The notes under the pieces were generated by a model, which worked only from the letters and a program-made list of their open reading frames with translations, was not told the DNA's origin and ran no database searches. The translations under genes and the position numbers were made by a program. Source: Psychrobacillus sp. NEAU-3TGS (GTDB taxonomy: Bacteria > Bacillota > Bacilli > Bacillales_A > Planococcaceae). From it: 64,000 nucleotides of DNA. This document shows positions 8,774-16,827 of the stretch, in pieces (within the stretch, counting starts at the first letter, position 1; the number at the start of each line of letters is the position of its first letter). The stretch spans positions 1 to 64,000 of the forward strand of contig NZ_JAPNOZ010000001.1 in assembly GCF_029955155.1 (NCBI RefSeq), read 5' to 3'.

Positions 8774-9001
8774 AGTTGAAAACCTCCGTTTGTTTATGTT
8801 TGTTTTAATTTGCTTACAAGGCTTATGTTACGAAACAAACATTAAGCCGGTATGGAGGAGTTAATAATGTTAAGTAAAAATTGTTGAGCTTTTGTTAAGG
8901 ATAGTTTCTGCCTTAGAGGGAATATGCGTGGAATACGGTGTCGAGGGTGAACGATGAGCAAAATGAAAAGATTATCGGCTTTTCGTGGTAAAATTATCCT
9001 T

Positions 9002-9074
9002 TTCTAACTAACATCACGATTATTCCAACTAAATTCACCAAAATTCCAACTAAACTAGTGAATTTTCCAACTAA
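9002..9074. repeat. Four-copy ttccaactaa array with 21-bp period
   Basis: ttccaactaa occurs at 9023, 9044 and 9065, and a one-mismatch copy ttctaactaa at 9002, so four copies lie exactly 21 bp apart. The array sits in the 375-bp spacer between the end of purU and the start of the solute-binding-protein operon, about 230 bp upstream of the latter. The rest of that spacer (8774-9000) shows no ORF. Confidence 0.8.
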
Positions 9075-9102
9075 CCAAATCTTCCTTCTCTTTAGACAAA
9101 AA

Positions 9103-9141
9103 ATCCAGGTTTGAAACGAGTAATAACGTCCCAACCTGGAT
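9103..9141. terminator. Terminator of purU
   Basis: The stem atccaggtt (9103-9111) pairs with aacctggat (9133-9141). The minus strand continues into tttttgt, suitable for ending the purU transcript. Confidence 0.8.
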
Positions 9142-9148
9142 CTATTTT

Positions 9149-10057
9149 TTAATGAAACACAATCGTTTTATTTCCCTGTACAATGATGCGATTCTCTAAA
9201 TGCCATTTCACCGCTTTAGCAAGTACCCGTCGCTCAATTTGGCGTCCAATTTTCTTTAGATTGGTGACATCATCCCGATGATCAACTCGTTCAACATCCT
9301 GCTCGATAATCGGACCTTCGTCAAGATTATTCGTTACATAATGCGAAGTCGCACCGATTAACTTTACACCACGCTCGTACGCTCGCTCATATGGCCCCGC
9401 TCCAATAAATGCTGGCAAAAAGGAATGGTGAATATTAATGATTCGGCTCTCAAAGTGGCGAACGAAGTCTGGAGTTAAAATTTGCATATACCGCGCCAAG
9501 ATTAACAATTCGACTTCATACTTGTCCATCAAGCGTATTTGTTCTTCTTCCACCTGTTTCCTAATATCTTTATTTGCCGGTATGTAATGAAACGGGATTC
9601 CTAACGACTCTACGATAGGACGTGCGTCTTCATGATTACTAATAACCACGACGATATCAGTATCTAAATCTCCATTTTGCCATTCCCATAAAAGCTCCAT
9701 CAAGCAGTGTATTTCTTTGGAAACAAATATCGCAGATCGTTTTCGCTCAATACGATAGGAAAAGTTATAATCCATATTATGAGCTGCCGCAATATCTCGG
9801 AATTCCGATTCCATTCTTTTCTTCTCTTTTTGCAAATTATCACGATGGTACTCGATCCGTATAAAAAAGATTCCATTCTCCGGATCACTTGAGTATTGGC
9901 TTGACTCAATAATATTAGATTCATGATTATGTAAAAATGTAGATAGTATAGATACAATCCCTGGTTTATCTGGACATTTCACTAACAAACAACCTCTGTT
10001 TTCAAGTTGTTTATGTTGTTGGTTCAATCTCACTTTAACTTCCGTATTAATAGACAT
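9149..10057 (-). CDS. purU: Formyltetrahydrofolate deformylase
   Basis: This 302-residue cytosolic enzyme hydrolyses 10-formyl-THF to THF and formate, balancing one-carbon pools. An N-terminal ACT-like domain (CLLVKCPDKPGIVSILSTFL) precedes a formyltransferase-type catalytic domain with NIHHSFLPAFIGAGPYE and HYVTNNLDEGPIIEQD, which hold the His and Asp of the active site. The upstream-most ATG would give 317 residues, but a good gaggaga site precedes the ATG at 10057 and fits the family length. It is a single-gene unit with a terminator on each side. No purine genes lie near it. Confidence 0.93.
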   Translation of the reverse strand: MSINTEVKVRLNQQHKQLENRGCLLVKCPDKPGIVSILSTFLHNHESNIIESSQYSSDPENGIFFIRIEYHRDNLQKEKKRMESEFRDIAAAHNMDYNFSYRIERKRSAIFVSKEIHCLMELLWEWQNGDLDTDIVVVISNHEDARPIVESLGIPFHYIPANKDIRKQVEEEQIRLMDKYEVELLILARYMQILTPDFVRHFESRIINIHHSFLPAFIGAGPYERAYERGVKLIGATSHYVTNNLDEGPIIEQDVERVDHRDDVTNLKKIGRQIERRVLAKAVKWHLENRIIVQGNKTIVFH

Positions 10058-10139
10058 ATAAGCACATCTCCTCGCTAACTCATTAATTTTCTCATTATGC
10101 ACTATAATTATAATATTCTCAATACAATTACCATATAAA

Positions 10140-10166
10140 AAAACCTATGCACACCGCATAGGTTTT
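10140..10166. terminator. Terminator of the LysM-3D gene
   Basis: The stem aaaacctatgc (10140-10150) pairs with gcataggtttt (10156-10166) over a 5-base loop, just past the stop of the minus-strand gene at 10172. Confidence 0.85.
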
Positions 10167-10171
10167 ACTTA

Positions 10172-10951
10172 TTAATTGAGTACTTTAAGTTTTACTTTTT
10201 TGACTCCCCATTCCATCGCACTATCATAAGATGGAATGAATACATCAATTTTATGACCTTTAATAGCTCCACCTGTATCACCGGCAATGGCCTCTCCGTA
10301 ACCTTCCACCCAAACCTTTGTCCCAAGTGGAATAATTCTCGGGTCTACGGCAATCACTTTCTGATTTGGATTGGAACGCAAGTCAATTCCATATGCAGTC
10401 GTTCCGGAACAGCCTGGACAGTATGCAGTGTAAGCAGTAGCTGTAACGGTCATTTCATCTACTACTTGTTCCTCTGCAGCTTCTACTTTTTCTTCCTTCA
10501 CTTCCACTACTTCCGTTTTTTCAACTGGTGGGGGTGTCACAATTGGAGTGGATACAGCCGCCACCTTCCTATCAGGCTTCTCATGAACAGTTTCCACTTC
10601 CACGCCACCCCCGCTCACAATCAATTCATCACCAGGATGTATTGTATTTCCCGCCAAGTTATTCCACTCAACTAGAGACTCTAATGGAATATTATGCTTC
10701 AGTGCAATTCGAAACAAATTATCACCTTGCATCACCTGATATACTTTAGGCTCTACTTGCAGATCCACTGGTGGATAATTAACTAATCCAAGATCTAAAG
10801 CATATTGAAATGGTACATCATTTTCTATCGGAAAATTATAGGAAACTTCCATATTGTCTCCACCTGCGCCCATAGGCATAAGTTCCGCTGCTTGTGCTAC
10901 TGTGTTCGTTGAAAAAGTTATAAGCACAATGAACAAAAATGTTCTAAACAT
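10172..10951 (-). CDS. Secreted LysM and 3D-domain cell-wall protein (YocH-like)
   Basis: This protein of about 259 residues has a signal peptide (hydrophobic stretch then AQAAE). One LysM motif at about residues 70-115 (YQVMQGDNLFRIALKHN, ending HPGDELIV) binds peptidoglycan. A Val/Glu/Pro-rich linker follows, then a C-terminal 3D domain (TATAYTAYCPGCSG to GHKIDVF) named for its three aspartates (VDP, AGDTGG, KIDVF). The arrangement matches YocH/YuiC-type wall-active proteins thought to be lytic transglycosylase-like. A longer ORF extends upstream, but aaaggagg precedes a TTG-ATG pair at 10954/10951. It acts outside the cell. Confidence 0.86.
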   Translation of the reverse strand: MFRTFLFIVLITFSTNTVAQAAELMPMGAGGDNMEVSYNFPIENDVPFQYALDLGLVNYPPVDLQVEPKVYQVMQGDNLFRIALKHNIPLESLVEWNNLAGNTIHPGDELIVSGGGVEVETVHEKPDRKVAAVSTPIVTPPPVEKTEVVEVKEEKVEAAEEQVVDEMTVTATAYTAYCPGCSGTTAYGIDLRSNPNQKVIAVDPRIIPLGTKVWVEGYGEAIAGDTGGAIKGHKIDVFIPSYDSAMEWGVKKVKLKVLN

Positions 10952-11052
10952 CAAAATAAAACTCCTCCTTTGCAAGTAAACTGTTAAACATTTTAATTCG
11001 TCACAGTCTTGCCCAAAAACTTCGAAAAACAAACATTCTAATTAAATAAAAA

Positions 11053-11099
11053 GAAGCCACCTTTCAAAACAATTAAAATCTGTTTTGAAAAATGGCTTC
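11053..11099 (-). terminator. Orphan terminator-like hairpin
   Basis: Arms 11053-11071 (gaagccacctttcaaaaca) and 11081-11099 (tgttttgaaaaatggcttc) form a long stem with a few mismatches. The minus strand continues TTTTTATTT, so it would stop leftward transcripts. It lies 340 bp beyond the catechol-operon terminator, with no gene in between. Confidence 0.65.
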
Positions 11100-11249
11100 A
11101 TTTTTCGAAAAATTCCAGTATAAGAATGTATAAATTTAATAGAATTTAATGGCTAAGGGAAACCAATTCTCTTTCAGAACTAAAGCGCTAAAGCGACTGT
11201 CGCCTGCCCAATTAAGCTCATGGGAACGATAAAATTAATAACGAGCATA

Positions 11250-11420
11250 ATAGGGAAACTGCGCGGTAGTGAGTTGAATGAAGTGTCTGCTGGGATTTCC
11301 GCTACAGGGCTCGCAGTTTCCCTATATCACGATTAAAATAAAAACATGCCGTTCCTTACGCTACTTGAAAAAGTGATCCACATGTCTAAACCTTCTATAT
11401 TTTCCTAACCAAAAATAAAA
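11250..11420. repeat. Intergenic repeat, copy 2, with inverted core
   Basis: A perfect 14-bp inverted repeat, atagggaaactgcg (11250-11263) and cgcagtttccctat (11312-11325), encloses 48 bp. About 44 bp of that core is the reverse complement of 164-207 (38 matches by eye), while the sequence right of 11312 matches copy 1 in direct orientation. Confidence 0.75.
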
Positions 11421-11422
11421 GA

Positions 11423-11436
11423 GCTGCCTAAGCAGC
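11423..11436 (-). terminator. Terminator of the catechol operon
   Basis: The stem gctgc-ctaa-gcagc lies immediately after the thiolase stop (11441). The minus strand continues into ctcttttattttt. Confidence 0.7.
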
Positions 11437-11440
11437 CCAA

Positions 11441-12634
11441 TTAAACTTGCATATTCTCGATAATAGTTGCAATGCCCATACCGCCAGCGATACAGAGCGT
11501 CACCGCACCATATTTCTTACCAGTACGTTCTAGTTCGTGCACTAACTTCGTCAATAATATTGCACCAGTTGCTCCAATTGGATGACCCATTGCGATGGCT
11601 CCACCATTTGGATTCACTTTATCGTAATCTAGTCCTAGCTCATTCACGCATGCAACGGCTTGGGCAGCGAAAGCTTCATTCAACTCTACTACATCTAGAT
11701 CTGCCATCGATAAATTAGTTTGCTTCAATGCTTTTTGCATCGCATATACAGGTCCCATCCCCATTAACTCCGGTGCACATCCTACAGAAGCTTGGGCAAT
11801 TATACGTGCTTTTGGTTTATATCCGCGTTTCAACGCTTCCTCTTCCGACATTACTAGCAATGCTGCCGCTCCGTCATTACGACCACTGGCATTACCTGCA
11901 GTTACCGTGCCGCCTTCTTTAAACACCGGTTTAAGTGTTGCCAATTTCTCTAAGGTTGTTTCCCTTGGATGCTCATCGACTTTAAACTCTACAATTCCTT
12001 TACGTGTTTTCACTGGGTAAGGTGCTATCTCTTTTTCAAAATAGCCTTTTTCAATCGCGTTTTTTGTTTTTTCTTGACTGCTTAATGCAAATTCATCTTG
12101 TGCTTCTCGGGAAATACCATATTTCTCTGCAACATTTTCTGCTGTGATTCCCATATTTAAATCGCCATAAGTTTCTCTTGGCTGAGAGCCTGGTTGACTT
12201 GCGGTATTCGGATCTTTCAAGGAGACGTCACCGGACTTAGTACCAAAGCGTACACTGTTCACATAATACGGTGCAGTACTCATTGATTCCGCTCCACCAG
12301 CAATGATAATATCGCTTAGTCCTGTTTGAATTTGTTGTGCCGCAGAGTTTACTGCTTGCACGCCTGAACCACATTGACGATGAATTGTATATCCAGGAAT
12401 TTCTACAGGAAGCCCAGCTCGAAGCATCGCTACTCTTGCTAAGTTGGATACATCTGCACTTTGTTTTGCTTGGCCTAAAATCACTTCTTCTACGGCAGTC
12501 TTATCTAATTCTGTGCGACGAATTAATTCCTCTATTACGTTTGATCCTAAGAAATCTACTGTTTCATTGCCAATACTACCACCAAGTTTTCCTATTGCCG
12601 TACGAACTGCATCTACGATTACAACATTCTTCAT
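11441..12634 (-). CDS. Acetyl-CoA acyltransferase, probable 3-oxoadipyl-CoA thiolase
   Basis: This 397-residue thiolase has the acylated cysteine in RQCGSGVQAVNSA near residue 88, NEAFAAQA near 317, the base histidine in GGAIAMGHPIGATGA near 350 and the second cysteine in CIAGGMG near 381. Thiolases of this size serve acetoacetyl-CoA synthesis, beta-oxidation or beta-ketoadipate breakdown. As the last gene of a catechol operon with a two-subunit CoA-transferase, its most likely job is cleaving 3-oxoadipyl-CoA to succinyl-CoA and acetyl-CoA (PcaF role). Sequence alone would not separate this from a biosynthetic thiolase, so that role is inferred from context. Confidence 0.85.
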   Translation of the reverse strand: MKNVVIVDAVRTAIGKLGGSIGNETVDFLGSNVIEELIRRTELDKTAVEEVILGQAKQSADVSNLARVAMLRAGLPVEIPGYTIHRQCGSGVQAVNSAAQQIQTGLSDIIIAGGAESMSTAPYYVNSVRFGTKSGDVSLKDPNTASQPGSQPRETYGDLNMGITAENVAEKYGISREAQDEFALSSQEKTKNAIEKGYFEKEIAPYPVKTRKGIVEFKVDEHPRETTLEKLATLKPVFKEGGTVTAGNASGRNDGAAALLVMSEEEALKRGYKPKARIIAQASVGCAPELMGMGPVYAMQKALKQTNLSMADLDVVELNEAFAAQAVACVNELGLDYDKVNPNGGAIAMGHPIGATGAILLTKLVHELERTGKKYGAVTLCIAGGMGIATIIENMQV

Positions 12635-12649
12635 ATAATCCTCTCCACC

Positions 12650-13764
12650 TTAAAGACTTCTCGCAAAATGTTTTACTTTTTCGTGATCAATTTCTACTCC
12701 GAAACCGGGTCCATTCGGTATAATGACTTCAAAGTTTTCAAACTTAATAGGCTCTAACGTAAGGTCATCTTGAAATAATAAAGGACCGAATATTTCTGTT
12801 CCGAATTTCATCTCTGGAATTGTCGCATAAAGTTGCGCACAAATCGCTGTTCCTAAACTAGACTCGATCATTGTGCCACCATATAATCCAATTCCTGCTG
12901 CTTCCGCTATGCCAGCTACTTTCTTCGTTTGCGTTAGCCCCCCTGCTTTACAAGGCTTCAAAGCAATGCAATTTCCTGCACGGTGCTTGGAAATTTGAAA
13001 TACATCCTGTATGCTATTTGCGGCTTCATCTGCCATAATCGGTACTTTGAAACGAGCTGTTAATCTTGCCATTCCTTCATAATTCCACGTTGGTAGCGGC
13101 TGTTCCACCATCGAAACACCACCATCTTCTAAAGCGGCGATACAATAATTTGCTGTATCCTCATCCCACGCTTGATTGACGTCGACCGTAATTCGTGCCT
13201 CGTCTCCTACCGCTTGTTTAATCTTTCGAACATGCTCGACGTTTTTAAATGGATCGCCCTTTCCTATTTTCAATTTGAAAATATTGTGGCGTTTTTGATG
13301 TAAAAATTCTTTCGCTTCTTCAATATCTTTTGCTGTTTCTCCACTTGCTAGCGTCCAAGCAATTGGCAGTGAAGTATGGATTTGGCCTCCGAATAATTCA
13401 AAAGCTGCCACATCTTTACTACGCGCTGCTAAGTCGATAATTGCTGTTTCTACAACCGTTTTGGCAAAATTATTGCCTCTTACTTGCTGCGAAACTTCAT
13501 ACATGATCTTGTCAAATGAACTGGATTCTTCCCAATTACTAGTGGTGCAATATACGTATCAATATTTGCTTTAATCGCTTCAGGTGTCGACTCTCCATAA
13601 GAAGCTCCTCCAATAGTCGCCACTTCAGACCATCCTTCACGGCCTTCCTCATCTGTAACATGACCTACAACAATCGATTGAGAAACAATCGTATGCATGG
13701 CCAATTGGTGCGGGCGAATAGTTGGTAAATCTACTATATAAACATCAAAAGAACGTATTTTCAT
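12650..13764 (-). pseudogene. catB: Muconate cycloisomerase, split by a frameshift
   Basis: Two overlapping frames together make one enolase-superfamily protein of about 371 residues, the normal CatB length. The N-terminal piece (13764-13480) runs to PLVIGKNPVH, then leaves frame; the C-terminal piece (from 13504) resumes at MYEVSQQVRGNNF. One extra T on the coding strand at the aaa of 13514-13516 would restore HFDKIMYEV. The second part keeps the KLKIGKG lysine pair, metal ligands in DVNQAWDE, VEQPLP and MADEA, and the lysine in ALKPCKAGG. CatB converts cis,cis-muconate to muconolactone. Either an assembly error or a real lesion that would block the pathway. Confidence 0.85.
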
Positions 13765-13785
13765 TTACAAACAATCCTCTTCGAT

Positions 13786-14424
13786 TTAATGTATAAAATC
13801 AGCTTCCGTTTTTGCTCGTACTTCTTCGATTGTGACACCTGGCATTAGCTCAACTAGCTTCAATTGCTTATTCACTACTTCAAATACCGCAAGTTCCGTA
13901 AAAATCATATCAACGCTTCTTGTCGAGGTAATTGGATATGTACACTCTTTTAACAATTTGCTGCTACCATCCTTAGATGTATGGCTCATCGTTACAAACA
14001 CTTTCTTTGCACCGACCAATAAATCCATTGCCCCGCCAACGCCCATAATATTCTTTCCCGGAACCGCCCAGTTTGCAATAACACCTGTCTGATCGACTTG
14101 AAGTGCACCTAAAATTGCTACATCCACATGACCCCCGCGAATCATCGCAAAGGAATCAGAGCTATTAAAGAAAGAAGAACCAATTGCTTCTCCAACCGGT
14201 AACTTTCCTGCATTTACAAGGTTTGGATCGATATCAGCTTCTTCCACGTCTGTTACTCCGAGCAATCCGTTTTCCGTGTGCATATAAATATCCCCTGCAT
14301 CCATATATTCCGCAACGAGCGTAGGAATACCAATTCCTAAATTCACAACGCAAGGTCCTTCGAGTTCGGCCGCTACACGCTTTGCGATTAAATGCTGCAT
14401 ATCTGTTTTACTCAATGTAGTCAT
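13786..14424 (-). CDS. 3-oxoacid CoA-transferase subunit B
   Basis: This 212-residue beta subunit of a class I CoA-transferase carries CVVNLGIGIPTLVAEYM near residue 25 and the catalytic glutamate in HTENGLLG near residue 50. With the A subunit it moves CoA from succinyl-CoA (or acetyl-CoA) to a 3-oxo acid. In this operon 3-oxoadipate is the expected acceptor (CatJ/PcaJ role). Acetoacetate (ScoB) is the alternative by sequence. It overlaps the A-subunit stop by four bases, as is typical for co-translated subunits. Confidence 0.88.
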   Translation of the reverse strand: MTTLSKTDMQHLIAKRVAAELEGPCVVNLGIGIPTLVAEYMDAGDIYMHTENGLLGVTDVEEADIDPNLVNAGKLPVGEAIGSSFFNSSDSFAMIRGGHVDVAILGALQVDQTGVIANWAVPGKNIMGVGGAMDLLVGAKKVFVTMSHTSKDGSSKLLKECTYPITSTRSVDMIFTELAVFEVVNKQLKLVELMPGVTIEEVRAKTEADFIH

Positions 14425-15107
14425 CTGTTCACAACCCCTTCCTTCGTCAATACTTGCTGCGCTTGAATGATTGTATCGACATACAAAAATGGTGTGACGA
14501 TTTCTTCTGGATTTAACGCCCCAGGTTCTACAATTTCATCCACTTCCACAATTACTTTCTTCGCAGCAGTTGCCATTAGCGGGTTAAAGTTTCGCGCTGT
14601 TTTGTAATAAACGAGATTGCCAAGCGTATCTGCTTTATGTGCACGAATAAGTGCAACATCTGCACGTATAGCCTTTTCGAAAATATAATTCACTCCATCA
14701 ATCTCTCGTTCTTCTTTTCCCTTTGCGAGATCCGTTCCAACACCAGTTGTTGTGTAGTAACCACCTAGACCAGCGCCACCTGCACGTAAAGATTCGGCTA
14801 ATGTCCCTTGAGGCAGCAATTCTAACTCGATTTCTCCTTTTTGATACTTATCGCCGACATCTCTGTTACTCGTAAAATAAGAGCCAATTCCTTTTTTTAT
14901 CTTATTTTGATTTAGTAAAATACCAAGACCCTTCCCTGATTCACCCAAGTTATTACTAACAATCGTTAAATCCGTTACATCTTTTTCTGTTAGTCCTTCT
15001 ATTAATGAAAGAGGTGCCCCCACTAAACCAAAACCGCCTACTAAAATTGTATGACCGCTTTCTACGCAAGCTAAAGCATCCTGAACATCACTGATAACCT
15101 TTGACAT
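14421..15107 (-). CDS. 3-oxoacid CoA-transferase subunit A
   Basis: This 228-residue alpha subunit has the CoA-binding glycine motif VGGFGLVGAPLSLIEGL (about residues 22-38), followed by TIVSNNLG and GAGLGGYYTTTGVGT. It pairs with the downstream B subunit. The operon context points to 3-oxoadipate:succinyl-CoA transferase (CatI/PcaI), feeding the thiolase. A good aaggagag site sets the ATG. Confidence 0.88.
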   Translation of the reverse strand: MSKVISDVQDALACVESGHTILVGGFGLVGAPLSLIEGLTEKDVTDLTIVSNNLGESGKGLGILLNQNKIKKGIGSYFTSNRDVGDKYQKGEIELELLPQGTLAESLRAGGAGLGGYYTTTGVGTDLAKGKEEREIDGVNYIFEKAIRADVALIRAHKADTLGNLVYYKTARNFNPLMATAAKKVIVEVDEIVEPGALNPEEIVTPFLYVDTIIQAQQVLTKEGVVNR

Positions 15108-15119
15108 ATTGAACTCTCC

Positions 15120-15845
15120 TTACTTAGTAGCCAACTTTAATGAATCACTTATTTCAAACCATGCTGGAATACCTGCCGTTAACACACAAATATAACCAAC
15201 ATCTGCAAGCTCTGCTTCCGTTACACCTACTGCTCTTGCTTTTTCTATCCAAGGAATCGCATCCGCTCCACGTAATTGTGTAATATAATTTCCAACCATA
15301 TTCAAATGCTTCATACGCGTAGACACATGGCCTTCTCCAAGAAGCTTTTCTTCTATTTTTTCATTGTCACCACTTTGAATGATTGCAAGGGAATCTACTA
15401 CAAAGCTAGTATCCTCACGACCTAACCACTTAATAATCGTCTCAAATATTTCTTCAAGTGAATCAGGATTCTCCTGCGGTTTTGTTACCTTTACTCCTTT
15501 TAACTCCAGAGCATAGGCCAGTCCCTCAAGTGACACTTTCAATGCAGCTGTTCCTCCATATAGGTAGGAAACTAAAAAGTATTCCACTAACTCAGGTATC
15601 GTCGAACCAAAATCGATCGCGCCTTTCGTGTGATATCCCATGCTACGTGCATACAATCTAGCTGCGTTCATACTCGCTAAGAGAACATCCTTTTCTTTGC
15701 GAGATAATGCACCGTCTTGCATGATTTCTCCACGTAAGCCCGTATAATGATCCAGTACAACCGGGCTATAATCATGCATTTTCTGCACCCATCCTGGAAC
15801 TTCATCGTATACCTCTTTAAAATAGGCCAACCCTTTTCTCATCAT
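15120..15845 (-). CDS. Carboxymuconolactone decarboxylase (CMD/AhpD) family protein
   Basis: This protein of about 241 residues contains a CMD-like alpha-helical unit. LSRKEKDVLLASMNAARLY followed by the HxxxA of YHTKGAIDFG (about residues 47-78) resembles the family active-site helix, but the CxxC pair of AhpD is absent. A second helical region near 150-230 looks like a degenerate repeat of the fold. In the protocatechuate branch CMD enzymes decarboxylate 4-carboxymuconolactone, but here it sits in a catechol-type cluster that lacks a recognisable muconolactone isomerase (CatC). It may supply that step or serve another one. Start chosen at the ATG after aggggtgg; a GTG two codons upstream is possible. 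Confidence 0.75.
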   Translation of the reverse strand: MMRKGLAYFKEVYDEVPGWVQKMHDYSPVVLDHYTGLRGEIMQDGALSRKEKDVLLASMNAARLYARSMGYHTKGAIDFGSTIPELVEYFLVSYLYGGTAALKVSLEGLAYALELKGVKVTKPQENPDSLEEIFETIIKWLGREDTSFVVDSLAIIQSGDNEKIEEKLLGEGHVSTRMKHLNMVGNYITQLRGADAIPWIEKARAVGVTEAELADVGYICVLTAGIPAWFEISDSLKLATK

Positions 15846-15853
15846 TTCCACCC

Positions 15854-16690
15854 CTATTTAATTTTCGCTAAGAATGTTTCTATATAGCTATTTATATCCT
15901 CCCGTTTTTCAAACACCATTGTGTAATGGTTACATTCCGAGACAACTGTTTCGATTTGCTTTGTATACTCCCTAGTTTCTTCATAATCTGTTATGTAAAA
16001 AAGCGGTGGCATCGGACCGATATTGCCTTTTGCATAAACGAGCAATACTGGACATTCAATTTGTGAACAAATCACTTTTGGACTAAAGGTATAGAAGCTA
16101 TTAAAATCAGCAACTATTCTTGCTTCTGTCGATTTATTTTCCCAGTGATCATCTACTGGTCCTACCTCGTATTCGACTGTTTCTTGTAATACTTCATTCC
16201 ACTGGACGCCTAAGTTCGTATATATTTTTTTTATTTCTTCTACGTAATGTTCCTTTGACGTAAACTCTCTGCTAATTCTTCCTAAGGATGGTTGTACAAT
16301 CGCTCGTTGATGTTCTGTGGCTTTTGCAGCACCATCTAGTAATATTAGACCTTGTACTGAATGCAATCGACTCGCAACAATTGCCGATATAAAAGCACCC
16401 ATTGAATATCCTAATAGAATTGGATTTTCAATTTTTAACTCATTTATTAAACCGATCATATCTTCTGCATGTTTGAAAATAGAAGGTTCTGCATCTGTCT
16501 CATCACTATTTCCACGACCACGCAAATCAACAGTAATAAAACGATACTCTCCTTTTAACTTTTCTGCATAGTAATGCATGCTCCTATGCGTGCCAGTTAG
16601 CCCATGGATTGCAATAATCGGTCCCTTTTCCCCTGGATAATCAGCGACTTGAATAGAATTTCCATGAACATTTACTTTGTAAAGTTCCAT
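15854..16690 (-). CDS. Alpha/beta hydrolase, probable 3-oxoadipate enol-lactonase
   Basis: This 278-residue alpha/beta-fold hydrolase has the oxyanion motif IHGLTG near residue 30, the nucleophile elbow LGYSMGAF near 94, and a C-terminal histidine in ECNHYTMVFE near 254. Enol-lactonases (PcaD/CatD) are of this size and fold and hydrolyse beta-ketoadipate enol-lactone to beta-ketoadipate. It is first in a transcription unit that has its own putative IclR-type palindrome upstream. A general esterase is possible; the role rests on neighbours. Confidence 0.75.
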   Translation of the reverse strand: MELYKVNVHGNSIQVADYPGEKGPIIAIHGLTGTHRSMHYYAEKLKGEYRFITVDLRGRGNSDETDAEPSIFKHAEDMIGLINELKIENPILLGYSMGAFISAIVASRLHSVQGLILLDGAAKATEHQRAIVQPSLGRISREFTSKEHYVEEIKKIYTNLGVQWNEVLQETVEYEVGPVDDHWENKSTEARIVADFNSFYTFSPKVICSQIECPVLLVYAKGNIGPMPPLFYITDYEETREYTKQIETVVSECNHYTMVFEKREDINSYIETFLAKIK

Positions 16691-16706
16691 TTTCCCACCT
16701 CATTCG

Positions 16707-16742
16707 GTACGTAATGCGTACAAATTTACCTTATACGTACAT
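16707..16742. promoter_or_regulatory. Putative IclR operator before the enol-lactonase gene
   Basis: The palindrome gtacg-taatg-cgtac (16707-16721) and a further tatacgtaca (16733-16742) lie 17-52 bp upstream of the hydrolase start. The same cgtacat followed by an AT-rich tail recurs upstream of catA, suggesting one regulator for both promoters. Confidence 0.5.
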
Positions 16743-16786
16743 TTATATTTTTATCATACCAAAGTATTTTAAAAAGTCTAATAAAA

Positions 16787-16815
16787 ATAGCTATCAAGAT
16801 ATACTCGATAGCTAT
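16787..16815 (-). terminator. Terminator of catA
   Basis: The perfect stem atagctatc (16787-16795) and gatagctat (16807-16815) lies 12 bases past the catA stop, with ttttta after it on the minus strand. It separates catA from the downstream operon. Confidence 0.8.
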
Positions 16816-16827
16816 AGAATTATTGGT

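Larger units (their letters stand above)
10952..11420. other. Repeat-bearing spacer without genes
   Basis: No ORF is supported. It contains the promoter region of the LysM-3D gene, a hairpin at 11053-11099, a short aaagcg-rich stretch near 11180-11210 and repeat copy 2 at 11250-11420. Confidence 0.6.

Noticed and set aside
8421-8864. 147-codon plus-strand ORF opposite the solute-binding protein
   Set aside because: It is antisense to a clear lipoprotein gene, has low-complexity Ser/Ala composition, and no ribosome binding site; a shadow frame.
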